Numbered from the stretch's first letter, positions 1 to 8,235 are shown. The stretch is DNA of 64,000 nt from Paenibacillus sp. FSL R5-0912 (GCF_000758605.1 NZ_CP009282.1:2046001-2110000); one strand, 5' to 3'. Notes: a model not told the origin generated them from the letters alone. Numbers and translations are program-made.

Positions 1-220
1 CGCTGCCCGCGCGCTGAAGTCAGCCGGGATAGCGGCGCACGGCAGCGGAACTCTGGATGCTTACGCGGATGCAGAGCGAATCTCCGCTTACGCCAAGGAC
101 AGTCTGGAAGCTCTGCTGAAATACGGAGTTGTGAACGGTAAAAACGGCAGGCTTGCCCCGGACGATACTCTTACCCGTGCGGAAGCAGCGGTCATTCTGT
201 ACCGGATCTGGAAGCTGTAA
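1..220 (+). CDS. S-layer homology (SLH) domain protein, C-terminal end only
   Basis: The open frame enters from outside the window at base 2 and ends at TAA 218-220. About 72 residues are visible. They read as one SLH repeat: a helix with ISAYAKDSLEALLKYGVVNG, then the conserved turn LAPDDTLTRAEAAVILYRI. SLH repeats bind pyruvylated secondary cell-wall polymers and anchor exported proteins to the Gram-positive surface. The N-terminal, functional part lies outside the window, so the enzyme or structural role cannot be told. Ending in an SLH repeat a few residues before the stop is the usual arrangement. Confidence 0.85.
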   Translation, partial: AARALKSAGIAAHGSGTLDAYADAERISAYAKDSLEALLKYGVVNGKNGRLAPDDTLTRAEAAVILYRIWKL

Positions 221-256
221 TTCGTACGTAGAGTTTTCTTTCTGATTGAGCGCAGC

Positions 257-300
257 AACAGCCAGCCGCCGGGCGGATTTCCGGAAGCTGGCTGTTTATG
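257..300 (+). terminator. Putative terminator after the SLH gene
   Basis: A perfect 10-bp stem, AACAGCCAGC (257-266) and GCTGGCTGTT (287-296), closes a 20-base loop. It lies between the SLH stop and the convergent oxidoreductase stop. The T-tract is weak (TTTATG), so termination efficiency is uncertain; it may serve both genes. Confidence 0.5.
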
Positions 301-336
301 TTGCAGGTTTATTGTTCTTCTTAAATATGCTGGCAA

Positions 337-1314
337 TCAGCGTCCATTGTAATTCCGCACAAGTTCATCCATCACGCGGCTGGTACGGATAGCGGTATTG
401 CCGGTGCTGAGAGCGGTGCCGCATCCCAGAAGCTCATCTACAATGGACTGGATCAGCGGCTGCTGGATATGGGGCGGGTGGGCAATGAATTCAGGGTACT
501 CCCCATCTTCGGTCCTGAGAATAACCGGCTGCTCCGCAAAGGTGGAGAAGGTGATACTGCCACGGCTGCCGATGATTTCAGTAACGTCTTCGTTAGTAAA
601 GGCATTAAAGCACCAGATGCCCGTCCCATGAACGCCTGTCTCAAAGCGGTATCTACCGGATACGGTATCCTCAGGTTTGTAGGGGCTTCCAAAGTTGGAC
701 GCATGTCCGTTGACATCTTCAATCGGGCCAAGCAGGAAATCGAGCAGATCCAGCGTATGGCTGCCCACATCCAGCAATAACCCGCCGCCGGAAATTTCCG
801 GGTCCACCCGCCAATTCTCCTCACTTACCGCTGCGAGCGGCTTAGTCATATGCAGGGTGCGCACAAACCTGGGTTCGCCGATCGCTCCCGTGTCCAGCCA
901 CTCCTTAACCTTGCGAAAGCGCGGAAGCCCTCTGCGGTAATAAGCGACGTACAGCGGAACCCCCGCCTGTCCGCAGGCAGCAATCATGGCTTCGCATTCT
1001 GCCGTATTAAGACCCATAGGCTTCTCCACATAGACTGGCTTTCCGGCCTGCGCTGCCGCTAAGGTGTACTCCATATGGGTGGACGGCGGTGTAGCGATAT
1101 ACACGGCATCCACGCCGGGGTCGGCTATCAGACCGGCTGCCCCGTCGTACCAGCGGGGTACCCCATGCCGCCGCGCATAGTCGGCTGCAAGTTCTCCGCT
1201 GCGCCTCATAACGGCCGCGAGCTGCGATCCTCTGGCCTTTTGCAAGGCCGGACCGCTCTTAACCTCGGTTACATCCCCGCAGCCGATAATGCCCCAGTGA
1301 ATGATTTTGTCCAA
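337..1314 (-). CDS. Gfo/Idh/MocA family NAD(P)-dependent oxidoreductase
   Basis: 325 residues, a normal size for the family. The N-terminal Rossmann fold has GIIGCGDVTEVKSGPA (about residues 8-23) as the dinucleotide loop. The family EKP motif appears as VYVEKPMG near residue 97; its lysine is a known catalytic residue. The C-terminal half has GGGLLLDVGSHTLDLL, the usual substrate-site Asp/His segment. The start is TTG at 1314, eight bases after GAGGAGG. Members oxidise or reduce sugars, inositols and related polyols; the substrate cannot be read from sequence. It stands alone, convergent with the SLH gene. Confidence 0.9.
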   Translation of the reverse strand: MDKIIHWGIIGCGDVTEVKSGPALQKARGSQLAAVMRRSGELAADYARRHGVPRWYDGAAGLIADPGVDAVYIATPPSTHMEYTLAAAQAGKPVYVEKPMGLNTAECEAMIAACGQAGVPLYVAYYRRGLPRFRKVKEWLDTGAIGEPRFVRTLHMTKPLAAVSEENWRVDPEISGGGLLLDVGSHTLDLLDFLLGPIEDVNGHASNFGSPYKPEDTVSGRYRFETGVHGTGIWCFNAFTNEDVTEIIGSRGSITFSTFAEQPVILRTEDGEYPEFIAHPPHIQQPLIQSIVDELLGCGTALSTGNTAIRTSRVMDELVRNYNGR

Positions 1315-1459
1315 TTCAGTATCCTCCTCGGGTTCTAGTCCTGCTTACAACATTCTCTTCATTATATCAACGATTTCCGCTGAATTGTTGTATGAGAGAC
1401 AGCATTTTTCGCGCCTCCAAGCGGCCTAACGGGAGAACTCTTGCAGTTTCTGCAACAAT

Positions 1460-1900
1460 CTATACGAAATAATGCCCGTTTTCCAGATCGGCGACCAGTC
1501 GGGGTTGAACCGGTTGCCAGCCCAGAAGCTCCCTTGTTGCCAGGCTTGCCTGCGCAGTGTTGTACAAGCTTGTGATGTCGATTGCCGCGATGGCACCAAG
1601 GAAGCCGAAGTGGGCGGCGGCGGCTTCAGCTGTTATGCTGACCTCCAGCACACTCAATTGCCGCCCGATGACCTCTGCGATCTCGCGGAGCGGAATGCCT
1701 TCATCGCCAGCGCCGAGCAGCCGTGAGCCTGCCGGGGCAGACTCCAGCGCCAGGCGGTACAGCACCGCTGCATCCAGGCGATGAACTGCTGGCCAACGGT
1801 TGCTTCCGTCACCGATGTAGGCGGCGAAGCCCTTCGCCCGGGCGATATTAATCATCATCGGCACAAAACGCAAGAGATGATGAAGAGCTGGCAGGCGGGC
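1460..1900 (-). pseudogene. Truncated SDR-type NAD-dependent epimerase/dehydratase relic
   Basis: The readable frame holds only the C-terminal third of an extended-SDR protein: a segment like FVPMMINIARAKGFAAYIGDG, followed by NRWPAVHRLDAA and a helical tail ending LENGHYFV. Intact relatives are about 290 residues; here a TGA (1901-1903) closes the frame upstream, and no Rossmann nucleotide motif is present in any frame before it. The only possible start is TTG at 1873. I read this as a 5'-deleted pseudogene. The 230 bp between it and yetF contain no other recognisable coding signal. Confidence 0.7.
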
Positions 1901-2131
1901 TCATCAGGTGTGTTTTTTTAATCAGGCGAGAGTGAGACGCGCGGCGGTACTTACTGTTACGTATCTCCTCTCGCTTTTCTATTTTGAAAGGCGGCCGGGA
2001 AGTTTTTTGCTCTGAGATTTTTGGGAAAGACGGGCACGCGTTCACGGATCGCCGCTTCCGGCTCTTTGCCTCTGTTCCAATAGTTTGTTTCGGATCGTAT
2101 TGGAAAGAATGGGGGGAGGAGGGATTGCGCT

Positions 2132-2839
2132 ATGCATGCTTATATGGATATTCTGGTCCGCACGATAATTTCCGTCATCCTACTTCTGTTTATCCCTAAG
2201 CTGCTGGGCAAGCAGATGATATCGAACATGACCGCACATAACTTCGTCACCAGCATTATGCTGGGGTCGATAGCCGCCAATCTGGCGTTTAACGAGAGCC
2301 TGAAATCGGTCTATTTGATTTTGGCACTGGTCGTTGTTGCCGCCTTGTCGTTTCTGCTGTCGCTGATCGCGCTGAAGAGCCATAAGTGGAGGGCTTGGAT
2401 TTCCGGTTCACCCACGGTACTGATTGAGGGAGGAAAGATATTGGAGGGCAACATGCGCAAGCTGAAATATACGCTGGATTCACTCGCTCAGTCGCTGCGG
2501 GAGAAGGATATTTTCAATATAGAAGAGGTGGATTATGCCATTCTTGAAGATAACGGAAGGTTGTCCGTACTGAAAAAGGAGGCATATCAGGGAGTACAGA
2601 AGAAGGATATGAAACTGCCGTCTCACCCGCAAGCCTTCCCGGTAGAATTAATTATGGATGGCATTGTGATGGAGGATAACCTGAAGAATTACGGACTTAC
2701 GACACAATGGCTGGAGAACGAGCTAAGACGTAAAGGAAAATGTATCTCCGACGTGTTCTATGCAGTGAGAGGAACGCAGCAGCAACTCATTTTCGATTTC
2801 TATAAGGATGATATCCGCCATCCGCTGGATAAAGAGTGA
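2132..2839 (+). CDS. YetF/DUF421 family membrane protein
   Basis: 235 residues with three hydrophobic N-terminal segments (about residues 5-24, 35-54 and 58-82), then a soluble domain. The soluble part has the family pattern SPTVLIEGGKI, then MRKLKYTLDSLAQSLREK and DVFYAVRGTQQQL. DUF421 proteins are widespread in spore-forming Bacillota; some are tied to sporulation or membrane stress, but their biochemical role is not settled. The start at ATG 2132 follows GGGGGGAGGAGGG. Its stop lies only 18 bp from a relic of tRNA-Pro that marks the edge of the next gene cluster. Confidence 0.88.
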   Translation: MHAYMDILVRTIISVILLLFIPKLLGKQMISNMTAHNFVTSIMLGSIAANLAFNESLKSVYLILALVVVAALSFLLSLIALKSHKWRAWISGSPTVLIEGGKILEGNMRKLKYTLDSLAQSLREKDIFNIEEVDYAILEDNGRLSVLKKEAYQGVQKKDMKLPSHPQAFPVELIMDGIVMEDNLKNYGLTTQWLENELRRKGKCISDVFYAVRGTQQQLIFDFYKDDIRHPLDKE

Positions 2840-2857
2840 CACTCAATCTAACTCATT

Positions 2858-2902
2858 GTTATGGTCGAGACGACAGGATTTAACAATCCGCATTATACGC
2901 CT
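2858..2902 (-). repeat. Partial tRNA-Pro(CGG) copy; possible attachment-site repeat
   Basis: Bases 2858-2880 are identical over 23 bp to 14506-14528, the CCA end, discriminator, 3' acceptor strand and 3' T arm of the intact tRNA-Pro, in the same orientation. Eleven bases later, 2892-2902 (ATTATACGCCT) match 14605-14615, the tRNA promoter -10 region, also in the same order. The tRNA body between is absent. It is either a distal attachment site formed by integration into the tRNA 3' end, or an internally deleted duplicate tRNA gene. Confidence 0.75.
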
Positions 2903-2923
2903 ATTATATAGGTCGATTTCATT

Positions 2924-2957
2924 AACGGGTACCGTTCGATTTAAGGACGGTACCGTT
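2924..2957. promoter_or_regulatory. Inverted repeat ahead of the aromatic cluster
   Basis: AACGGGTACCGT (2924-2935) and ACGGTACCGTT (2947-2957) form a stem with one bulged G and an 11-base loop. It sits about 150 bp before the first cluster gene. No T-tract follows, so an operator or a transcript-end hairpin is possible; neither is shown. Confidence 0.4.
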
Positions 2958-2989
2958 TCTGTGTATAGAAACCGTTTCAGTTCAAAAAA

Positions 2990-3055
2990 GAAAATTGGTA
3001 TGGTGGATTGTCCGAAAATTGGTAGTATATAAATAAAATGTATATAAGGTATAAT
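2990..3055 (+). promoter_or_regulatory. Probable cluster promoter with 11-bp direct repeat operator
   Basis: GAAAATTGGTA occurs exactly twice, at 2990-3000 and 3014-3024, a 24-bp period. A TATAAT (3050-3055) follows with no good -35 hexamer at 17 bp. If transcription starts near 3062, the repeats lie about -72 to -38, a usual place for activator binding. MocR regulators such as GabR are known to bind short direct repeats, and a MocR gene ends this cluster, so it is the natural candidate. Binding is inferred. Confidence 0.5.
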
Positions 3056-3109
3056 ATTCCATGTACCGCTGCAATGCGGTGAAGTGAAATGCTCCGAAGG
3101 AGGATTAAG

Positions 3110-3931
3110 ATGAATCAAGTCCATACCGGGAAAGAAGAAAGCAGCAGAGCGTTTAAAGTGGAATTTTCGGAGGACGTTTTTGAGATAGCCCCTGATTTAC
3201 ATGTCGGGTTGATCGCGACCTCTCATATTGCAAACTTAGACAGGGATTCTGAAGTGAACGCGCTGCTTGCTCATATGGAACAGGAAATCATGAACTCAGG
3301 ATTGCAAAAAGAATCAATAAGTGAAATTCCGACCATTGCAGCCTGGCGAAAGGTCTATAGTCAATTTGGTGTCAAGCCCGCAAGGTATCCTTGCGCTGCA
3401 GAATCGCTCATAAGACGTGTAGTTGAACAGGGGGCATTGGCCCGAATCCATACGCTCGTGAATTTATGCAATGCGATCTCTTTGAAATGCCGCACACCGA
3501 TAGCTTCCTGCGATATCTCTGATATACAAGAATTCGTTATCAGAAGAGCTGCGGGGAATGAACCGTTCTTGCCGATTGGGAAAGTGGATGAGTGCGAGCT
3601 TCCTTCAGCCGGTGAGATTATTTATGCAGATGATGCCGGGAGAGCACACTCCCGGCGCTGGAACTGGAGACAGAGCGATCATATTAAGACAACCGCCGAA
3701 TCCTCACAAATGCTGTTTACGATTGAAGCGGTCCATAAAGAAGCTAGAGTACTTGTAGAGGCCACTACGTTTCTTTTAAATGAATTGCTGCAGCCATTTA
3801 CCGGAGCAGGGAGATCGGAATGGGCGTTTATTCATAAGGATTCTCCTGTGCATACCTTTCAATTACATACCGGGGAGGTTTTTGCGGATCGTGACAGAGC
3901 CCATGAGGCAAGTGAAGAAAGGTATTATTGA
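3110..3931 (+). CDS. Stand-alone B3/4 domain protein (PheRS beta-type editing domain)
   Basis: 273 residues from ATG 3110, which follows GAAGGAGG with good spacing; an ATG at 3089 lies before that site. The body carries the B3/4 fold signature: PTIAAWRKVYSQFGVKPARY, then RIHTLVNLCNAISLK and a C-terminal stretch with FTIEAVHKEA. In phenylalanyl-tRNA synthetase beta subunits this domain hydrolyses tRNA-Phe mischarged with tyrosine-like amino acids. Free-standing copies are common but poorly studied. The last 40 bases overlap azlC, suggesting translational coupling. Next to an aromatic pathway and an amino acid exporter, a self-protection role in trans-editing is an attractive inference. Confidence 0.82.
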   Translation: MNQVHTGKEESSRAFKVEFSEDVFEIAPDLHVGLIATSHIANLDRDSEVNALLAHMEQEIMNSGLQKESISEIPTIAAWRKVYSQFGVKPARYPCAAESLIRRVVEQGALARIHTLVNLCNAISLKCRTPIASCDISDIQEFVIRRAAGNEPFLPIGKVDECELPSAGEIIYADDAGRAHSRRWNWRQSDHIKTTAESSQMLFTIEAVHKEARVLVEATTFLLNELLQPFTGAGRSEWAFIHKDSPVHTFQLHTGEVFADRDRAHEASEERYY

Positions 3932-4613
3932 CTCCATTCCCATTGTTATCGGGTATATCCCGGCATGCATCACCTTCGGCCTGGTCGGCAAAGCCCTTTC
4001 CTTAAGCGACCTGGAGGTCTTCCTTCTATCCGCTGTGGTCTACGCCGGAGCAAGCCAGTTTATCGCAGCCAAGCTGCTCGCAGCGGGAACCGCTGCCCCT
4101 ATTATTTTGCTGCTCACGTTCGTCATCAATTTAAGATACTTTTTCATCAGCATGTCATTCTCTTCCAGAATGAACCGGAATACACGCCCCTTCTACAAAG
4201 GATTTGTTGGATTCGGGCTGACAGAAGAGGTGTATGCGGTCAGTATGATGTCCGACAAAAACCGCAGAGAAGCAGGGAATCATTCCCTTCCTTATCTGCT
4301 GGGGCTGGAGGTCCCGCCCTATGCCGTCACTCTAATCGCAACGTATGCAGGGATTATGCTAGCAGACTATATTCCCGCCAATATTTTGCCGGCGCTGAAT
4401 ACTTCCCTGTACGCTTTGCTTATTGCACTAGTAATACCCCAGATCCGGCTCAGCAAAAGAAACCTGGCGATCTGTATTTCAGCCGCTGCTTCCTCCTGGT
4501 TGCTGCAGCCCTTGTTAGGAACAGCTACTGTAGTGGCTGCGATGATCATAGGAGCATGTGTCGGCGGAATATTTCCTTCCAAAGAAGAAAAGGTCAGGAG
4601 TGAAGTCATGTGA
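3891..4613 (+). CDS. azlC: AzlC-family branched-chain amino acid exporter, large subunit
   Basis: 240 residues if started at GTG 3891 (after GGGGAGG); ATG 3903 is an alternative. Several membrane segments are plain, including IPIVIGYIPACITFGLVGKA, VVYAGASQFIAAKLL and a C-terminal hydrophobic pair. AzlC and AzlD together export branched-chain and analogue amino acids; in Bacillus subtilis they confer resistance to 4-azaleucine. The gene overlaps the B3/4 gene by 41 bp and azlD by 4 bp, so it is part of a tight operon. In this context it may export the cluster product. Confidence 0.9.
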   Translation: MTEPMRQVKKGIIDSIPIVIGYIPACITFGLVGKALSLSDLEVFLLSAVVYAGASQFIAAKLLAAGTAAPIILLLTFVINLRYFFISMSFSSRMNRNTRPFYKGFVGFGLTEEVYAVSMMSDKNRREAGNHSLPYLLGLEVPPYAVTLIATYAGIMLADYIPANILPALNTSLYALLIALVIPQIRLSKRNLAICISAAASSWLLQPLLGTATVVAAMIIGACVGGIFPSKEEKVRSEVM

Positions 4614-4909
4614 CAATCATTGTGATCCTGGGAATGGGCATGCTTACCTTCTTATTCCGCATTGCGCCGCTGCTGCTTGTGCGTAAGGCAGAGATGGAGG
4701 AGCGAAAGAACTGGTTTCTGGAGAATCTTCCTCTGGCTGTACTCAGCGCGTTAATTATTCCCGGTATATTTCAGGTGGATCAAGAGGCGCCGATGGTCGG
4801 GATTGCAGCGGGTGTGGTTGCTATTGTTCTTGTACTCGCTAAAAAGGTGCCATTGTTTGGTGTCATCATTGCTTCTGTCGCTGTTGCTGTTTTGGTTGAA
4901 ATTCTATAA
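4610..4909 (+). CDS. azlD: AzlD-family amino acid exporter, small subunit
   Basis: 99 residues, typical for AzlD, with about four hydrophobic helices: IVILGMGMLTFLFRIAPLLL, LAVLSALIIPGIF, a central helix and VIIASVAVAVLVEIL at the end. It starts at GTG 4610 inside the azlC stop (GTGA overlap), the normal coupled arrangement for this two-part exporter. AzlD is required with AzlC for transport. Confidence 0.9.
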   Translation: MTIIVILGMGMLTFLFRIAPLLLVRKAEMEERKNWFLENLPLAVLSALIIPGIFQVDQEAPMVGIAAGVVAIVLVLAKKVPLFGVIIASVAVAVLVEIL

Positions 4910-4938
4910 TCCATTAAGAATGGGAGGAAAATGCGCCT

Positions 4939-5622
4939 ATGGATATTAAGCCGGTAGAACTGCTAGCGATATGCGGATCAACCCGCATTGGTGGGAATAC
5001 AGACCAGATCCTGCAGTATAGCAATGAAATAGCTATCCACAGAGGAGCAAATCTCTCAGTACTTAATTTAAGAGAGTATAATATCTCACCTTCCGGGACC
5101 TGCGGGGATTGTAACTACCGGGAGAAGGCCTGCGGGCTGACGGACGACATGCTGTACATTGTACAGATGATGCAGAAGGCCGAAGGGATCATTTATGCAG
5201 TTCCTGTTCATGGTTTTGGCATGGGGCATCTGATGCAAATGTTTATTGAACGCTCAGGGGTATGCTATCTCCGGTTTGAGCGGCCCCTTACGAACAAGGT
5301 CGGGGGAGCTATCATTACAGGCCGGCGCTACAATCACCAGCATGTTCATTCTCAGATTGTGAACAATATTCTGCTGAATCGCATGATCCTGGTAGGGAGC
5401 GGTTTCCCCGCCCTTCTGCATGCCGGACAAGCAAGCGAGGTATTCAGTGATTTAGAGGGGCTGGATTCTGTGCGGAGAATGATCAACCGGATGATTGATA
5501 TGATCTCAGCTATGAAGCATTATTCGCAGATTACGAATCATTCCTTTTTGCAGTGTGAGGAAGAGAATGAGCGGAGAATATGCGAGAACGAGCTTCGTCG
5601 TCTGCAAGCACCGCTAGTGTAA
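4939..5622 (+). CDS. NAD(P)H-dependent flavodoxin-fold FMN reductase
   Basis: 227 residues. The N-terminal phosphate-binding loop CGSTRIGGNTDQIL (about residues 11-24) is the FMN site of flavodoxin-like reductases. A cysteine-bearing loop follows (TCGDCNYREKACGLTDDM, about 54-71), as in iron-sulfur flavoprotein relatives but with three cysteines only. VPVHGFGMGHLMQMFIER is the usual helix near the flavin. It probably transfers electrons from NAD(P)H to FMN or a small substrate. A UbiD-type enzyme encoded downstream needs prenylated FMN, but this protein does not resemble the prenyltransferase UbiX, so any link is only through flavin supply or redox. Confidence 0.8.
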   Translation: MDIKPVELLAICGSTRIGGNTDQILQYSNEIAIHRGANLSVLNLREYNISPSGTCGDCNYREKACGLTDDMLYIVQMMQKAEGIIYAVPVHGFGMGHLMQMFIERSGVCYLRFERPLTNKVGGAIITGRRYNHQHVHSQIVNNILLNRMILVGSGFPALLHAGQASEVFSDLEGLDSVRRMINRMIDMISAMKHYSQITNHSFLQCEEENERRICENELRRLQAPLV

Positions 5623-5675
5623 AAGATTCACCCATCATTGGTTTTCATATACTAAAAAATAAAAAGTGGAGGTTG

Positions 5676-6023
5676 ATGGCTGTGACGAATAAGGAACTGG
5701 AGGCTCTCGGAGGGATTGATTTTCCTAACATGGAATGGACAAGCTGGGAAAAGCCAGGTGCTAACGGGCGTGTGAAAATCAGTTATATCGGCAATAAGCG
5801 GCTTCGGTTGCTGGAGCTTCCTCCGGGATTCAATGAAGAGCATTGGTGCCTGAAAGGGCATGTGGGTTATGTGCTGCAGGGAGAATTCACAATACATTAT
5901 GAGGACAGAAAGGTATCCTGCAGTCCCGGAATGGGTTTTGTAATTCCTGATGGGGATCCGCATCGGTCACAGGGGATGGAAGGTAACCCGACTCTGGTGT
6001 TTGTTCTTGATGAAATGGACTAA
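5676..6023 (+). CDS. Small single-domain cupin protein
   Basis: 115 residues from ATG 5676, chosen because GTGGAGGT precedes it; a longer frame back to 5580 overlaps the previous gene. The cupin barrel is visible as EEHWCLKGHVGYVLQGEF (motif 1) and GMGFVIPDGDPHRS (motif 2). Two metal-ligand histidines of motif 1 are partly replaced (HW...GH), so metal binding is uncertain. Such cupins in biosynthetic operons act as isomerases, dioxygenases or ligand binders. It lies 24 bp before the anthranilate-synthase-like gene. Confidence 0.75.
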   Translation: MAVTNKELEALGGIDFPNMEWTSWEKPGANGRVKISYIGNKRLRLLELPPGFNEEHWCLKGHVGYVLQGEFTIHYEDRKVSCSPGMGFVIPDGDPHRSQGMEGNPTLVFVLDEMD

Positions 6024-6047
6024 TACAGATGGGGAGTGTGAAGAATC

Positions 6048-7547
6048 TTGCATCCGATTCAAGTAGACACTGAAGTGTATGATATTCCGTTTCACGATTC
6101 CTTTGAGACCTATTTATCCTTACGGGAACAGCTGGGGGAGCAAAACACCTACTTTCTGGAAACCTTATCGGGGTCTTCCAAGAGTGCCCAGAGTACTTTT
6201 ATAGGGTTCAAACCGCTTTTTACGATTACAGCGTTCTCAACAGAAATACAACTGACAGGACTAGAGTCCATTATGGAGCGGGTAAGCCAGGGAGGGCTGA
6301 AGGCAGGGCTGCTTGTCTCACGGGATGGGGTTTTGCATTTGCGGGACCGCAAGGGCTTGTGGGATTTCCTGCGGTTCGTTCAGTCCCAGTTCACCGTTTC
6401 TGTCCCGGACCAGGGCGAAGCCTTCTATTTCGGATTTTTTGGATACTTGGGCTATGATACGGCGTGGTCTGTTGAAAGTCTGCCGAGTCAGATTCCGAAT
6501 GATGGAACGGTCCCGGATCTTGCCTTGTCCATTTACCAAGGGTTAATTGAATATAGTCTGGTTGACAAGACAGTCAGGCTGATTCTTAACCAATCTGCTG
6601 AGGGCTGGGATGACCTGTCCAAGGCGGAGATTGGCCGTATGCTCCACAAGGGTGAATTGCAGGTAAACCGGACGTTAGCAGATGCTGTAGAGCCGTTATC
6701 CGTGGAATATACGATAGACCGTCAGGTGTATCAGAATAATGTGAAGAAAGCTCTCTCATATATTTCGGCCGGAGATATCTATCAAGTCCAGCTAGGCAAT
6801 CAAATTAATATTAATAGTCTTATGACTCCAGTTGACGTTTATCGGAGACTACGGGTGCGTAATCCATCGCCATATATGTATTTGGCCACTTTTGGAAGGA
6901 TGACGCTGATCGGCGCCAGTCCAGAGCTGTATATTAAAATCCAGGGTGGGAACATCACAATGAGGCCTATTGCGGGTACTTGCCCCAAGGGTTCCACTCC
7001 AGAGGAGAATGAGAGACTCATACAAGCTCTGAAGCGGGATGAAAAGGAAGTAGCGGAGCACATTATGCTGGTAGATTTATGCCGTAATGATATTGGCCGG
7101 GTCTGTGAAACAGGGACTCTGGAGGTAGACGAACTGATGGTGATCGAGAAGTACTCACATTTGAACCATCTGGTATCAAGTGTAGGAGGAACGCAGAAGG
7201 CCTCAAAGGACATGTATGACATTATTGCGGCTACTTTTCCGGCAGGCACAATGACTGGAGCCCCCAAGATTCGGGCCATGGAAATCATTGAAGAGCTTGA
7301 AACCACGCGCCGCGGGGCATATGCGGGGGCTATGGGATTCATTGATTTCAACGGATATGTAAATATGGCACTGTGCATTCGGACAGCGGTTCATCGGAAG
7401 CCTGATTCGTATTCCATCCGCGCCTCTGCGGGAGTGGTGGCTGATTCTGTGCCGGAGAAGGAATGGAGTGAAACTTTTCATAAAATGGGTGCATTATTCT
7501 GGGCGGTCACAGGCAGGGAGGTACTGCATGAGAGCATTAGTCGTTGA
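6048..7547 (+). CDS. Anthranilate synthase component I-like chorismate enzyme
   Basis: 499 residues from TTG 6048 after GGGGAGTG. The chorismate-binding domain is complete, with MRPIAGTCPKGSTPEE, then HIMLVDLCRNDIGRVC, TFPAGTMTGAPKIRAMEII and IRASAGVVADSVPE. PIAGT rather than PIKGT points to an anthranilate (or 2-amino-2-deoxyisochorismate) synthase and away from 4-amino-4-deoxychorismate synthase. The N-terminal tryptophan-sensing LLES box is altered to FLETLSG, so feedback control may be lost; that is inference. The next gene overlaps it by 20 bp and encodes the glutaminase partner. With no other trp genes but a TrpB paralogue nearby, it looks dedicated to the cluster and not to tryptophan synthesis. 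Confidence 0.85.
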   Translation: MHPIQVDTEVYDIPFHDSFETYLSLREQLGEQNTYFLETLSGSSKSAQSTFIGFKPLFTITAFSTEIQLTGLESIMERVSQGGLKAGLLVSRDGVLHLRDRKGLWDFLRFVQSQFTVSVPDQGEAFYFGFFGYLGYDTAWSVESLPSQIPNDGTVPDLALSIYQGLIEYSLVDKTVRLILNQSAEGWDDLSKAEIGRMLHKGELQVNRTLADAVEPLSVEYTIDRQVYQNNVKKALSYISAGDIYQVQLGNQININSLMTPVDVYRRLRVRNPSPYMYLATFGRMTLIGASPELYIKIQGGNITMRPIAGTCPKGSTPEENERLIQALKRDEKEVAEHIMLVDLCRNDIGRVCETGTLEVDELMVIEKYSHLNHLVSSVGGTQKASKDMYDIIAATFPAGTMTGAPKIRAMEIIEELETTRRGAYAGAMGFIDFNGYVNMALCIRTAVHRKPDSYSIRASAGVVADSVPEKEWSETFHKMGALFWAVTGREVLHESISR

Positions 7548-8127
7548 CGCATATGATAGCTTTGTATATATTATTTGCCAATATCTGATGAAAGCCGGAG
7601 TAGAGCTTGAAGTGGTGCGTAACGATCAGTTAAGTTCGGGTCTTGTGGAGCTGATGGCTCCAGATTTTGTAGTTCTGGGTCCAGGTCCGGGCCATCCGGC
7701 TGATGCGCGGTATATCGAGCTGATCCGGCAATATGGAGCCTGTCTTCCGATCCTTGGCGTATGTCTGGGCCACCAGGCGATTGGACTTGCTTTTGGCGGC
7801 AAAGTGATAGGGGCGAAACATCTGATGCATGGCAAAACCAGTGAGATTATCCACGATGGTAAAGGCTGTTTTACAGAACTCCATAATCCGTTCCGGGCTA
7901 CGCGTTATCATTCCCTGATCGTGAGCCGGGAGGGGCTGCCGGATTGTCTGGAAGTCACTGCAGAATCTGCGGATGATGGATATATTATGGGGGTACGGCA
8001 TAGGGAATTTCCAATCGAATCTATTCAATTTCATCCTGAAAGTGTATGCACTGAAAGCGGATATCAAATATTTCATAATTTCATTTCGACCTATGTATCA
8101 TACTCATATGAATCTCAAATTATCTAG
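7528..8127 (+). CDS. Class I glutamine amidotransferase (TrpG/PabA-like)
   Basis: 199 residues from ATG 7528, preceded by GGGAGG; the frame is open further upstream but inside the previous gene. The glutaminase triad is visible: nucleophile Cys in LGVCLGHQAIG (about residue 78) and His/Glu in SIQFHPESV (about 168-170). VLGPGPGHP is the oxyanion segment. It supplies ammonia from glutamine to the component I enzyme encoded just upstream. It is the last gene before the IS110 insertion, and its C-terminal tail (FISTYVSYSYESQII) may have been altered by it. Confidence 0.88.
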   Translation: MRALVVDAYDSFVYIICQYLMKAGVELEVVRNDQLSSGLVELMAPDFVVLGPGPGHPADARYIELIRQYGACLPILGVCLGHQAIGLAFGGKVIGAKHLMHGKTSEIIHDGKGCFTELHNPFRATRYHSLIVSREGLPDCLEVTAESADDGYIMGVRHREFPIESIQFHPESVCTESGYQIFHNFISTYVSYSYESQII

Positions 8128-8235
8128 GGAGCCATTCCTGTAATGAATTAATTTGAGGTTTGAATGAAAAAAGCGCCAACTGTATACTGGGAAACGTTCC
8201 GCCAAAGAACAATTGCAGCACAGGAGGCACTCAAC

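Noticed and set aside
2843..3124. A minus-strand ORF over the cluster promoter region
   Set aside because: It covers the tRNA relic, hairpin and operator-like repeats, has no ribosome site and shows no family.
4939..5622. UbiX (flavin prenyltransferase) for the UbiD enzyme
   Set aside because: The protein has a flavodoxin-type FMN loop and a cysteine loop, not the UbiX fold pattern; kept as an FMN reductase.
6048..8127. 4-Amino-4-deoxychorismate synthase (PabAB) for a p-aminophenylalanine route
   Set aside because: The component I enzyme has PIAGT instead of the PIKGT lysine motif, so anthranilate or ADIC chemistry is favoured; PabAB is not fully excluded.
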